From the NCBI GenBank assembly GCA_022925895.1, contig JAKSYS010000442.1, positions 1 to 52,299 on the forward strand: 52,299 nt of DNA. The letters run 5' to 3'. Under the pieces are notes generated by a model. The model was not told the origin of the DNA, did no database searches, and worked only from the letters and a program-made list of their open reading frames with translations. This document shows positions 1-9,610 of the stretch, one piece after another. The stretch comes from Fragilaria crotonensis. Taxonomy: Eukaryota > Bacillariophyta > Fragilariophyceae > Fragilariales > Fragilariaceae. Both the position numbers and the translations under genes were made by a program. Position 1 is the first letter of the stretch; each line of letters begins with the position of its first letter.

Positions 1-59
1 GTTTGTGTAGTACAACTCCGAGTATCTGCCTGGTGCTGTAGTTCATTATGAGGTGCACT

Positions 60-900
60 GAAATTGGGAGCTCCTGCACATTCTTGATGAGTTGTGGTTC
101 TCCACGCCAGCGCATATAGGAAATGTTATGATCAACCTGTCTAATTTGTCGTATGGAAGTTGGAATTCCACTGACCCAGCATTAGCACCAGGTCTCGTTT
201 CGTGACGCAGCGTCGCAGCCCAATGCACAAAACAGTTCGCGGATGTAGGGACAAGATCGCATTTGTGCGTTGTGCGCCATCCAAATGTGCGAAGCGTCTG
301 AGGCCTGTGATGGACGTGCTCGACTCATATGCTGGGGCATAATGATTCGAGAGAACGCTGGAGGAAAATGCAAATGCAATATACACTATGAACAACTTCA
401 TGGAGAAGACCTCATAAAAAGCAAAATTGTTTGCACCAAATGCCAAAGGTTGAGTGTTGACCTGAATTTTTTCCGTCACCCATTATGACGAAAGCCCGTT
501 CCCTCGTTCGTTTGCCCTCCTTTTCTATGCAGTCATGGTTCACATGAGCCCTCAAGTGAATGAATGCTAAATCTAACAATGTCGTCAAGAAAGGTCGCTG
601 CACCGGTGCGTCCACCTACAAGCTCAAGCTCAGCCCAGAGAATGGTAAAGTGGAGGTGGAATTTGAAGTGGACCAGAACAAGAACGGTGTCTATTGGGCC
701 GTCAAATTCTTTCGCAACAATGTTCAGTTTGCTTCGAGTACGTATACGACGGCGGCGCCAAGCGGTTCCTTCTCCGCGGATCAGTTGAGCAGCTTTCAAG
801 GTTGTTGCCACGCGTCCGGGCGAAACGTGCAATGCGTCCGCGGCTGCCAGCTTCTAAGCACGAAACTGTGACAGAGGGCTCATCGACAGGAGTTTTCAAC
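60..900 (+). repeat. Left copy of a ~0.8-kb direct duplication
   Basis: The stretch aligns by eye with about 8825-9610. The matching order of landmarks is GTGGTTCT, GTGATGGA(C/T)GT, CTCATAAAAA, CCAAAGGTTG, the gene itself, then GCTCATCGA just after it. Similarity is highest across the gene and loose upstream. The left copy has many small indels. The two copies are now separated by the nested mobile elements. The outer limits are approximate. Confidence 0.7.
485..871 (+). pseudogene. Decayed copy of the small secreted protein encoded at 9200-9583
   Basis: The ATG at 485 matches the start of the intact gene. A missing T in the CGTTTGCC run shifts the frame and brings a stop within about 20 codons. 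Further downstream a GAAT duplication near 557-565 and a deletion of about 14 bp near 798 (TTTCAAGG against TTTAGGTCTGGCACATTCAAGG) also break it. The central part, from KCTGASTYK-like residues through the SPENGKVEVEFEVDQNKNG block to PSGSFS, is nearly identical to the intact copy. This is a pseudogene unless the indels are assembly errors; the 14-bp deletion argues for real decay. Confidence 0.75.
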
Positions 901-1107
901 AATACCGCGAACTTCGGCTCATGGCCGCAACCAAACGCTAAATGCAAACTACTATCAATGTGCGGCTCAGCCGCCGTCTGTGCGGTATACTTGTACTCGG
1001 AGTGTGGTGGAGTACAATGATAGCAGCGGTGTTGCGCCGTTGCCCCTACGAGTTCGAGTGTAGGGGGTAGGGCCGCAATCAGTGAGAACGTAATTATAGA
1101 CATTCTC

Positions 1108-1160
1108 GAGAAAGCTTAATGTCTATATATTTCGATCTATTTAGAATCTATATCGAAGAT
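1108..1160 (+). repeat. Left TIR of the 1108-8473 element
   Basis: The 53-nt arm begins GAGAAAGCTTAATG and ends ATCGAAGAT. It is the reverse complement of 8421-8473 apart from one G/A difference near the outer end. ATTCTC lies immediately outside. Confidence 0.8.
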
Positions 1161-1924
1161 AAAAGTACTCACTTTTGATTACATTTATCTTCATTTGTCC
1201 TTCAGCCCCTTGGACGTCATCCCGTCTTCGATTTTCACCAATCAGACTGCTCAAAAACTCGACTGTTCGCAAGATCGGCGCTGGCCCGGTTGCCGAATTT
1301 TTGTTTGACATACATGGCGTATGTGTAACATACTTGTGTACGTTGCCGGTATGCTGCGCCGTTTATAATCTGGGTTGGTAAAATCCAAATCGACCCCTCA
1401 AATATTTTGAAGACAAACCTACAACCGCTTATTACTCAAAGTCTACGAGTCGATGTCATCTGTCAGCAAATGGCTTATGGTACTACCGGTACACCGGTAC
1501 TATTGTACAACACCGCGTTCAATGATATAAGGGAGTACCAGGTACTGTAGTACAGCACTATACGTACGAATATATCAGAAATACGGAATACACCGTGGAT
1601 TCTATGCAAGTATCAGGTACTCGGAGTAGTCCAGTAGTGCAGTACTCGATTGTGAAACCTACAGTACGTTGATACCGGTTGATCCTGTTGATTGTTGTTG
1701 TCCTGGTTCCCTGTCAAAAAATGCATTGAATATCTATCAAAACAACAAGTTTCATTCCCACAGTCACTACAACTGACTGCAATTGCTACATGCAATACAG
1801 ACAAAGAATGGAAAGTAAATTAATTAATGAACTACAGAGATCTTACATGCAGATTGTCTGCAGTTGAGGGTGCATTGTGCCAAATTGCAATTGTGGAGTA
1901 TTTGTGTCATCAGTTTTCGAATGT
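1161..1924. other. Left interior of the TIR element; no gene seen
   Basis: Only short open frames are present, none with a recognisable domain. The segment carries several GTAC-core palindromes (around 1480-1660), such as ACCGGTACACCGGTAC and TACCAGGTAC. Confidence 0.5.
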
Positions 1925-2118
1925 GCGGGAACTTCCCGCTTACGACAAGAGCTTCCGAATTCGCGACGACTGCGACCGGGAGGTATGATATGTGGTAATA
2001 TGTAGTGTGTAGTGTAGTAGTGTCGGCGGTAGTGGCGCGTTTTACTATGCTGCCGCGCACGCCGACCTTCCGAGGTGCCTCTTCCCTCACTCATGAGCTG
2101 GGTTCGGCACCTCGTTGG
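1925..2118 (-). repeat. Split direct repeat Y, distal copy (B2)
   Basis: These 194 nt begin GCGGGAACTTCCCGC on the plus strand. They match 2332-2525 at 193 of 194 positions (ACAAGAGC here, ACAGGAGC there). The left element boundary is where this similarity starts. Confidence 0.9.
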
Positions 2119-2131
2119 GCGGGTGGGCGGG

Positions 2132-2331
2132 TTAAACGTTGACTAGGTCTCTCGCTCGTGCTCGTGGCTCTGTTGCTCAGAGCCAGGCTACACTCGTAGA
2201 CGATAAGGTTGATCGAATCAACCTAAAGAATGTCTGTAGTATAATCGTTTAGGGCATTTCAAGGCGTCGACGTAAGATCGGTGCATGTTCTGTTTGTCTG
2301 GCCGTCGCTACTTCAGCGCTCCCGTCGGACA
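2132..2331 (-). repeat. Split direct repeat X, internal copy (A2)
   Basis: These 200 nt run from TTAAACGTTGAC to CGTCGGACA and are identical to 7971-8170. They abut repeat Y (2332) with no gap, giving the X/Y junction expected of the circular intermediate. The 13-nt GC-rich spacer 2119-2131 separates this copy from the distal Y. Confidence 0.9.
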
Positions 2332-2525
2332 GCGGGAACTTCCCGCTTACGACAGGAGCTTCCGAATTCGCGACGACTGCGACCGGGAGGTATGATATGT
2401 GGTAATATGTAGTGTGTAGTGTAGTAGTGTCGGCGGTAGTGGCGCGTTTTACTATGCTGCCGCGCACGCCGACCTTCCGAGGTGCCTCTTCCCTCACTCA
2501 TGAGCTGGGTTCGGCACCTCGTTGG
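2332..2525 (-). repeat. Split direct repeat Y, internal copy (B1)
   Basis: Near-identical to 1925-2118. The last codons of the recombinase frame run into this repeat, with the stop at 2494-2496. Confidence 0.9.
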
Positions 2526-5500
2526 CCAAAGGGGCCAGAGAATCTGAGAAGGGTGGGCCCCCGGCGCCGCCGGGGGGAAAGGGTGGGGAGTTAAGGCGGA
2601 AATCGCCGCCGCGCAGCATGCGTGCGGCGACGCCGGCCATGATGGGTTGAGCTTGGACGTGCAGGTAGCGGTAAATTTCGTCCGAGCGCCAACGCCCGAT
2701 GAGGCGAATGCGATCGGCGCCAATGCCACCGCACAGCAAGGCCATTGCCCCGCCCGCGCGAGTGCAGCGGGCGGTGAAGTCGCGGGCGTCAAGGTCAGAA
2801 TGGGGAAGACGAGCGACCGCGCGACGGAGGAGGTGGGTGATATCAGAGGCGAGGACGTGGAGCCATGCCCCCGAAGGGCCCTTGTAGGCGTTGAGAGGTG
2901 TAGTCGGAATGGCACCGTCAAGGCGAAGTTGGCGGATGCGACGCGCGAGAGCAGCGACGGGACAGAGGGTCGGGTGGCCGCTGCGACCGTGGCCAATGGT
3001 TTCGCCGCGGACGCCATTCTTCTGAGTGGTGAAGGTGACCGTGACGAAGGAAGCGGCCAACAGATCAGGAATGGGCAATGAAGTGGGTCGAGGCGACGTT
3101 GACCAATAAACATGCCGACGTCTTGAAAACGAAACAGATCATCGGCGGCGGTCTGTGGAGAGCCACTGTATTCGCCTGGGCGAAGAAGAAAATAATAGGC
3201 CAGAAGGAGGCAGTCGCCGGTGGCCGCAAACCGAGCATCAGTTGGTGGCGCTTGCGTGAGGGCGTGGGCCTGTCGGATGACGGCGAGGGGCACGGGTTTG
3301 ACGCGTGTGGGCGGCGGATCGTCCTTCTTCCAAGCCCGAAAAAGCGCCTGGAGACGAAAGTCCAGGGTACCGAAGGCGTTCAGGCGAGGGTCCAGGCCCC
3401 CACCCTGGTGAACGTCTGCGCCACTTGGCGGACGGCGTCCTCCACTGTACGAGAGCGCACAGGTCGGTTCCCGGGTGCGATGCGGCCGGTGCGATACTGG
3501 TACGCAAAGAGGAGCAGGACGGGGACCGGGTCGCCCGGGATGTCGTGCAAATCCGGGCAAATCCCGTGTGTGGTGCAAAACCGGCGCCATATACGGTCGG
3601 TGGAGGAGGAGGCGCTGACTCGATGCGAAGATTGGCTGGAAGGGCGTCGTCGTGACAGAGCACCAATCAACGCGGAGAGCATGTCGGAGGCCAGGTGGTG
3701 CAACGTCCAAGACGTGGTCTGAGGATAGCAAGTACGGAAGTGGGTGAGCAAAGCGCTGTCGGTTAAATCCCAGCGGCGACTGGCGTCGTCAGCCATCACG
3801 TTGGCTTTGCCGGCAATAAAGTCATGCTGCGGGACATAGCGATAGCGACGTTGGTGCATCGCGTTGAGACGAAGCAAGTAGGCTCGTGCGGTACTAGCGG
3901 TGGCGGAGCCTTTCGTAGCCCATGCCAACGAGGCTCGGTTGTCCCCGGCCAACCAGATGGGGCGCTCGACAATGGAGGCGGCGGCCAGTTGTGCCAGCAG
4001 GTGCTTGTGTGCAATGGTGCCCGCGAGTTCCAGGTCCGAGATAGAGACCGTGCCGTTGCGGTTGTCACGGGTGATCAGGGCGCGTTGGACCTCCGGGGGA
4101 AAGGCGGCTCGCCACACCACTGGTCCGGTCCCTGGGTGAAACCACACCCCTCCCATACCGCGTTGGCATGCGTCGCAGGCTCCCAACGCCACGGGGGGAC
4201 CGACTGGGACAAGTTCGCGGAGACGAGTCGGGCGATCACGTAGGGAGTCGGCTATGGAACGGAAGTCCGCTAAGCTGTCGAACACGTGACGTGTGAGGCG
4301 GATGCGGTTGCCAGACTGATGTCGTAGGGCTTCCTGCAAGGCCGAGAAAAGCCCTCTCGTGCCTGGGAGTGCTGCAGACATGGAACGGAGTTCGCCGAGC
4401 AGTTGATGCCACTCGACGAGGGGCACTCGTTTGCGTGTGGCAGGGAACGCGTCCAATAGGGTATAGAGGCGGTCCAGTCGATGCGGTGGAAGCCGAAGAG
4501 TGCCTTCGACTGTGTCCAAGTCCCATCCCAGAACCGTTTTACGGGTAGACCAACATGCGTCGCCCTGTCGCAGTTTCTTAACCGACACCGGTTCTTTGCG
4601 AGTCGGGCGATCAGTTGTGGCAAGCGGCCGCAAAAAGGTTGTCAATGGAATAAAGGGCGGTACGCAGGACTCGTTGACGGTGTCGTAGCGTCTGTGCGGC
4701 TAGGATAAAATCATCAACATAGACGTCGCCGTACGCCACGGGAGTGGAAGGGCACGTGATGCGTTCCAAGCGGTTCGGAATACGGCAGAAGGGAGCTGCG
4801 CGCGCGGTGGATGACGTCTGGGTGGCGTCAACCGGCGGCGTCGTCGCGAGTGCTTCGAGTGGGTGCGGCAGGGGTGGTGTCCAACCCTGTCGCAGCGCAC
4901 TGTTGAGCAAATCACAGGCGGTCTCAGTGACCGCTGTGAAGTACGGTGGACTTTCCACCCAACCCATCGGAAGGGCGAGGGGGAAAGCCACCAAAGGGTC
5001 ACATGAGGAATTTGCCGCACTGGGCAGGATAACTCCCAGCCGCGGGATGTCATGATACTGGAGGCCGATACGGTAAAAACCATCTGCAATATCAATTTTT
5101 GCTAGGAAAACGGGCCCATATGCTGGGTTGGCGTGCACCACCGTGGCAAGGATCCGGTTGAGGGCCTTGCCAAATTGCATAGCTTCTGGTGGTGCGAGCC
5201 GCACTGTATCGCCGTTCACACCTGAGAAGGTGTAATCGACGATGAGTCTGGACCTGCGATTACGCTGGGGGGACAACTCCAAGTGGTGACAGCCGCAAAT
5301 GCGGCAAAGTGAGGGCCACAGACAGTGGTAGCACCGTCCAGAACCCTTGGTTGCAAAACTCAAGCATTTCGGTGCAAACGAACGCAACGTCCTCCTTCGC
5401 TGATCTGTGGGAGCCACGGTGTGCGGCTTGCATGAGCTGTGCGAGGTCCCAGGGCCCCGTGCGGAGGGGGACGCTGGCACCCCTGCGGCGAAGGTGCTCC

Positions 5501-5637
5501 AAGAGGCGGGCCGCTTTGTGTGGTAGTGACCCCACTGTCGCTGCTATGTCCGTTTGGCCACGTGCCTCTGCAACAAAAGATTCCCAAGTACCGGCATTTG
5601 CTAGTTTACATGCTGCATGGATTGAATACTTACGCAA
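2494..5637 (-). CDS. Retrotransposon pol: reverse transcriptase, RNase H, tyrosine recombinase
   Basis: I read this as one polyprotein gene split by one-base shifts. The RT part (about 5480-4611) shows RLIVDYTFSGVN, KIDIADGFYRI, LPMGWVESP and the catalytic Y-V-D-D-F. The RNase H part (about 4645-3700) shows acidic residues in GACDAC, SDLELAG, AGDNRA and MADDASR. The tyrosine recombinase (about 3620-2500) has an SAM-like N-terminal part, LLRPGEY with the first catalytic Arg, then TRAGGA, IGRWRSD and a terminal Y in YRYLHVQ; the canonical box-II His is replaced (ARCTRAGG). Shifts lie near 5265 (C6 run), 4625 (T5), 3390 (G5) and 3075. All core motifs except that His are intact. An autonomous YR element needs all three activities: cDNA synthesis by RT/RNase H and insertion of the circle by YR. 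Confidence 0.82.
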
Positions 5638-7934
5638 GGTTGATTCTGCGCGCGAAAGGAGACCGTGCTCCTCTCGTGCGTTTCTCCTCTCGTCTGGGCT
5701 CGCCGTTGGGATCGTCGAGCCAAGGTGGCGCTTGAAGAAGCCAGGGCGCGGCAGCTGGAACAGCCGCCGTTCCCTGGCCGGCCCGTCAGGTAGTGGTTCC
5801 GCCGGGCGATGCTGATGTGGTCACGAGATGGGCTCGCACGTGCGCTAGGAGGCGCGTGCGTTCTGCCGGGGACGCAAATGGGCGATGCGTCGCTGCCCGC
5901 CCACAGTTCGTGTAGCAGCCTCCGCCCCCACGAGACGCAGAACTCGTTGCCAGCGTCATTGGCGGGTGGTGGATGCGCTCTGAGAAGGTCGCGCATCTGA
6001 GGCCGCAGCTGCAGTGCGTCAAATTCGGCATCCCGGGATGTGTTGGCTACGTACGTTCCTTGCGTGGTTGGAACAGAGCCGGTTCCCCCACCTCCCCGGC
6101 CCCCGCTGGTCGTTGAGGTGTGCCCCGAGAGCGCGGACGATGCCGCCGTAGAGGCACGTGTTGTCCTCGTGTTGATCGAGGTGGCTGCGTTCATTAGTGG
6201 AGCGGGTTCCACGGTCACAGCTGCAGGCAAAGGGAGCCACGAAGATGACATGTGGAAGCATCCTCGCTGGAGATCGCGTAGAAGCTCCCTAAAGTCAGGG
6301 GGCTCGGGTGCTTCTGCCACCTCGAGGGCGCCACTCCCCACCTGCAATGCCTGCAGGTACTCGTACACATTAACCTGTACGTGTCGCACCACGTGTGCGG
6401 GGTACACTTCTGACCAAGGCGTTCCAGCGAGCGCCTGGTGCTGTCCCAGAAAGTGTGGCAAGAGCTCGTGGAACTTGTTGGCAAGAATCCACATACTTTT
6501 CACAAATGGGTTCGACTCCCCTGGACCTTGGAACATGGTGTGTGCCAAGATGGCATAGCGACGTAGTGTGAGGCTCACCTGGTTGAGGTCCCTTGGGAGT
6601 TTTACTTTCTCCTTTGCTCGGATGTCCCGAATATCGGCAAGAGATGCGTTTGCGGTGCCTTGGTCGAGTTGGTTGGCCACCATGGCATCATCCAAGGCTC
6701 GATAGTGATCGGTCTGGCTTGTGTAGGCCACCAGGAATGGCTGGCATCCAGCGGTGAGATCGTCGGGCCCATTTCCGGCAAAGTTGAGGCTGGTTACCAT
6801 CTGCTTGAGACCTGTAGTGACCACAGGGCAATAGAGGTCTGGCGTGAGGCCGCGTGAGATACAGACCCGCGTCATCTCTTGTTGTAGGACGGACTGTTGT
6901 TCTCCCTTGGAGCATCTTGCAAGACGACTCCAAATGGGTGCTAGCTCTTCTATCGAGGCGACCTGGCAGTATCGCAGGAGGACAGGGTAAGTCTCTCGAT
7001 AGGCATCCAGCACCCCTTTGGGTTCTCGGTTGCCGCGGCCGTTGTTGTCTCCTGCTTCGGCAGTTAGTCGCTGTACCGCCGTAAGCACTTGGTCGAGCGC
7101 AGGCGTTGGTCTCCTCCCCCTGTGTTGTAGGCCGGGGAGGTCTGCGTAAACCTTTCCTGCGACGTAGTCGCTGATTGCCGTAGGCAACAGCAGCAGCGAG
7201 AAGCTTTGCGCCACGGCAGGCATCGCTGCGAGTTCACCGAGACCGCCGCGGGCGGTGCAGGCCACCCGCAGCCAGGCTAGCACGTCGCCACATTCTTCGA
7301 GAACGCCGTCTGCGGTGAACATGCCGTGCAGTTCCTGGTAGAAGGTTGACGGCGCGACACTATCTCTGTGCACTAGCACTCCTGCATACTTGGTCGGGAT
7401 GACTTGTGTCATCCGTGGGCGCACTACCTCGGTACCTAGATCGTCGGCGTTGTAGGGGCCTAAGTGGGTGCCCGGTGGTGCCCCAGCCAGGTGGTCCGGC
7501 ATCGCAGCTACCGTCGGTACTCGCACGCCAGCCCCAATTAGTGAGAAGTGTGTATTGTCCACTTCCACTACGGGCATTTGCGCTGCCCGGACATCACCGA
7601 GGAGGGCCATGCTTAGATCAACCATCCTCCCTCCATCGCTGGGTAGCTCGAAGTAGCGCATCATACGGTGCAGTACCTTGACTTCGACGCTACCGTCAGG
7701 TTTCTTGAGAAGACACAAGAAGGTCATCGGGCGCCGTTCACTTAAAGCGTAGGTCTGTTCCTTCAGATTCGCTGGCGTGGGACGCTCCCCACCACCAGCT
7801 GCCTCCACGAATCGATAACTCGCCACGAGGCGGCCAGGTGCTGGCTCTCCCGCGTCGTAGCCTATCGCTGTATAGAGCTCGCGGTAACACTCAGGTGGTT
7901 GGAGGTTCACGTCCTCTGGTTGCTGTTGGGCCAT
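5601..7934 (-). CDS. Retrotransposon gag-like protein with C-terminal zinc knuckle
   Basis: An open frame of 777 codons starts at the ATG at 7934, just inside repeat X (7970). The body is a largely helical capsid-like protein without a family I can name. Near codon 670 the residues NEFCVSWG begin a zinc knuckle that is completed only in another frame, as G-C-Y-T-N-C-G-R-A-A-T-H, so a C-C-C-H knuckle is split at the G5 run near 5920. Allowing for that shift, the true stop is probably at 5786, and the annotated tail past it is out of frame. Its place ahead of pol fits a gag role, nucleocapsid assembly and RNA binding. Confidence 0.72.
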   Translation of the reverse strand: MAQQQPEDVNLQPPECYRELYTAIGYDAGEPAPGRLVASYRFVEAAGGGERPTPANLKEQTYALSERRPMTFLCLLKKPDGSVEVKVLHRMMRYFELPSDGGRMVDLSMALLGDVRAAQMPVVEVDNTHFSLIGAGVRVPTVAAMPDHLAGAPPGTHLGPYNADDLGTEVVRPRMTQVIPTKYAGVLVHRDSVAPSTFYQELHGMFTADGVLEECGDVLAWLRVACTARGGLGELAAMPAVAQSFSLLLLPTAISDYVAGKVYADLPGLQHRGRRPTPALDQVLTAVQRLTAEAGDNNGRGNREPKGVLDAYRETYPVLLRYCQVASIEELAPIWSRLARCSKGEQQSVLQQEMTRVCISRGLTPDLYCPVVTTGLKQMVTSLNFAGNGPDDLTAGCQPFLVAYTSQTDHYRALDDAMVANQLDQGTANASLADIRDIRAKEKVKLPRDLNQVSLTLRRYAILAHTMFQGPGESNPFVKSMWILANKFHELLPHFLGQHQALAGTPWSEVYPAHVVRHVQVNVYEYLQALQVGSGALEVAEAPEPPDFRELLRDLQRGCFHMSSSWLPLPAAVTVEPAPLMNAATSINTRTTRASTAASSALSGHTSTTSGGRGGGGTGSVPTTQGTYVANTSRDAEFDALQLRPQMRDLLRAHPPPANDAGNEFCVSWGRRLLHELWAGSDASPICVPGRTHAPPSARASPSRDHISIARRNHYLTGRPGNGGCSSCRALASSSATLARRSQRRAQTRGETHERSTVSFRAQNQPCVSIQSMQHVN

Positions 7935-7970
7935 GACGATTGCTCGGGAGTCTGGAACAGACAGCTCAAT

Positions 7971-8170
7971 TTAAACGTTGACTAGGTCTCTCGCTCGTGC
8001 TCGTGGCTCTGTTGCTCAGAGCCAGGCTACACTCGTAGACGATAAGGTTGATCGAATCAACCTAAAGAATGTCTGTAGTATAATCGTTTAGGGCATTTCA
8101 AGGCGTCGACGTAAGATCGGTGCATGTTCTGTTTGTCTGGCCGTCGCTACTTCAGCGCTCCCGTCGGACA
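7971..8170 (-). repeat. Split direct repeat X, 5' copy (A1)
   Basis: Identical to 2132-2331 over 200 nt. The outer end CGTCGGACA marks the right boundary; unique DNA (GTACGATACC) follows. It contains short internal palindromes such as GTTGATCGAATCAAC, and the element promoter would be expected here. Confidence 0.9.
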
Positions 8171-8420
8171 GTACGATACCCGTACGTTGAGTACCATTTC
8201 TACGTCTGCGTGTAGGAGATATACGTAACTCCCGTGGCTTTCAATTCGGATTTGGGCGCGGCTCCGTCGACATGCATTCAAAATGCACCCTCGTAGACCC
8301 CAGTTACCCCAAGTAAGTCATATTGGATACACATGGGATGAGATTGTAAGTGCACTGAGGGGTTCGTATCGATGACGTCGAAACTAACCTATATAAATGT
8401 GTACATGTATCAATAAGTGT

Positions 8421-8473
8421 ATCTTCGATATAGATTCTAAATAGATCGAAATATATAGACATTAAGTTTTCTC
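8421..8473 (-). repeat. Right TIR of the 1108-8473 element
   Basis: Reverse complement of 1108-1160 with one mismatch. The direct repeat ATTCTC (8474-8479) follows immediately. Confidence 0.8.
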
Positions 8474-9199
8474 ATTCTCAACGGCAAAAAGTAGTCTAAA
8501 ATTGTGTCGTTGGCGCGGTCCGTTGTTGGGGTTAAGTAGAGCACAAATAAGTGCATATATATGTATGGTCGACAGTCGACATCCTGGTTTGTCGTTTGAG
8601 CGACCTAGTGTAAGTCCATATTCCCTACGTATTCCTCCTATGTACGAGTAGTTGACAACTGTAGTGAGTATATACAAAGTTGAAATATGGAATCCATACC
8701 AATATGTCATAGTACTAGTACTCCAGTTCTGTTTCGTGGTACGGAACATACCAGGCAGCCCTATTATTGTAGTTGCATGATAAATACTTTATGACATACG
8801 TACGCATACTTGTACCTATTATGGAATTCGGAGCGTCTGCATATCCGTGAATCTGTGTCGAGTCGTGGTTCTTGGCTTCTGCGAATCATTATCATGAACC
8901 AGTCTGATTGACCGTCATCAGTGACCTAGTAGAATAATTAGTAATATTCGATCTGGTACTCCAGTTCATCTCGTGACGTATCCCAACATGCTTGTACAAA
9001 CCGGTGTGTGACGAGCCCGCACTTTTTAGGCCTGGTGTACCCAGTCAAACGTGGGAAGCATCTGACACTCGTGATGGATGTCAAGGATTCTTGCCGCGTT
9101 ACGAAAAATCAGTTCATCTTCGCTCTCATAAAAAAAGCAAATTGGTTGTGCCGAAGACCAAAGGTTGTGCGTTGAAATAAATTATTTCCGTTACCCATC
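8474..9199. other. Non-coding stretch leading into the secreted-protein gene
   Basis: From about 8825 it is the diverged right-hand partner of the duplication that includes 60-484. No credible gene is seen. It would hold the promoter of the gene starting at 9200, but I cannot point to a defined element. Confidence 0.5.
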
Positions 9200-9610
9200 A
9201 TGACTAACGCCCGCTCCCTCATTCGTTTTGCCCTCTTCTTCCTGGCAATCATGGTTCACATGAGCCCTCAAGTGAATGCTAAATCTTCGGTTATCATCAA
9301 GAAAGGTAAATGCACCGGTGCGTCCACCTACAAGCTCAAGCTCAGCCCAGAGAATGGTAAAGTGGAGGTGGAATTTGAAGTGGACCAGAACAAGAACGGC
9401 GTCAATTGGGACGTCAAATTCTTTCGCAACGATGTTCAGTTCGCTTCTGGTACATACACGACCGCGGCGCCAAGCGGCTCCTTCTCCGCCGAGAAGTTGA
9501 GCAGCTTTAGGTCTGGCACATTCAAGGTTGTTGCCACGCGCACCGGCGAAACGTGCACTGCGTCCGCGGCTGCCAGTTTCTAAGCATGAAGGTACGGCAG
9601 CAAGCTCATC
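8825..9610 (+). repeat. Right copy of the ~0.8-kb direct duplication
   Basis: Partner of 60-900. It contains the intact secreted-protein gene, so this is the functional copy. Boundaries are approximate. Confidence 0.7.
9200..9583 (+). CDS. Small secreted protein, 127 aa, unknown function
   Basis: The ATG at 9200 opens a clear signal peptide: charged MTNARSLIR, a hydrophobic stretch FALFFLAIMV, and an A-K-type cleavage region around residue 28 (VNAKSS). The mature part is about 100 residues with two cysteines (CTGAS near the start, GETCTAS near the end), which could form one disulfide. Alternating patterns such as YKLKLSPENGKVEVEFEVD suggest a small beta-sandwich. I do not recognise a named domain. 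From memory, short secreted bacterial (actinobacterial) proteins share the pattern C-(x)n-W/Y-KLK, EVEFEVD-x-N-x-NG, PSGSF and TGETC, so bacterial origin is possible but unproven. No intron. A decayed duplicate lies at 485-871. Confidence 0.75.
   Translation: MTNARSLIRFALFFLAIMVHMSPQVNAKSSVIIKKGKCTGASTYKLKLSPENGKVEVEFEVDQNKNGVNWDVKFFRNDVQFASGTYTTAAPSGSFSAEKLSSFRSGTFKVVATRTGETCTASAAASF

Larger units (their letters stand above)
1925..8170 (-). mobile_element. Tyrosine-recombinase (DIRS-order) retrotransposon with split direct repeats, PAT/Ngaro-like
   Basis: Read on the minus strand the order is repeat X (8170-7971), gag, RT-RNase H-tyrosine recombinase, repeat Y (2525-2332), repeat X (2331-2132), 13-nt GC-rich spacer, repeat Y (2118-1925). 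This is exactly the A1-ORFs-B1-A2-B2 split-direct-repeat plan of PAT and Ngaro elements. The two X copies are identical over 200 nt and the two Y copies differ at one base in 194, so insertion was recent. There are no LTRs, no DDE integrase and no obvious target duplication, as expected for YR-mediated integration. No methyltransferase domain was seen, which leans towards Ngaro-like. It sits inside the TIR element 1108-8473. Confidence 0.88.
1108..8473. mobile_element. TIR element with 53-bp terminal inverted repeats, interrupted by a YR retrotransposon
   Basis: Bases 1108-1160 and 8421-8473 are reverse complements over 53 nt with one mismatch. Both outer ends begin GAGAAA and are flanked by the same hexamer: ATTCTC at 1102-1107 and again at 8474-8479. 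That is the signature of a transposed element with a 6-bp target site duplication. Without the retrotransposon at 1925-8170 the element would be about 1.1 kb. I see no transposase in 1161-1924 or 8171-8420, so it looks non-autonomous (MITE-like). The superfamily is not assignable. Confidence 0.7.

Noticed and set aside
702..1103. 133-codon minus-strand open frame
   Set aside because: It overlaps the secreted-protein pseudogene antisense, has no domain, and part of it is the shadow of the conserved frame.
1925..2525. Interpretation of the 194-bp repeats as LTRs
   Set aside because: The repeats are split and interleaved with a second repeat, and the element has a tyrosine recombinase with no DDE integrase, so the LTR model does not fit.
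2647..3722. Long plus-strand open frames across the retrotransposon
   Set aside because: They are antisense shadows of the GC-rich recombinase and RNase H coding and have no recognisable motif.
6503..6520. GGGTTCGACTCCC resembles a tRNA T-arm
   Set aside because: It lies inside the gag frame, no A-box or acceptor stem is found in the 60-70 nt on either side, and the cloverleaf cannot be completed.
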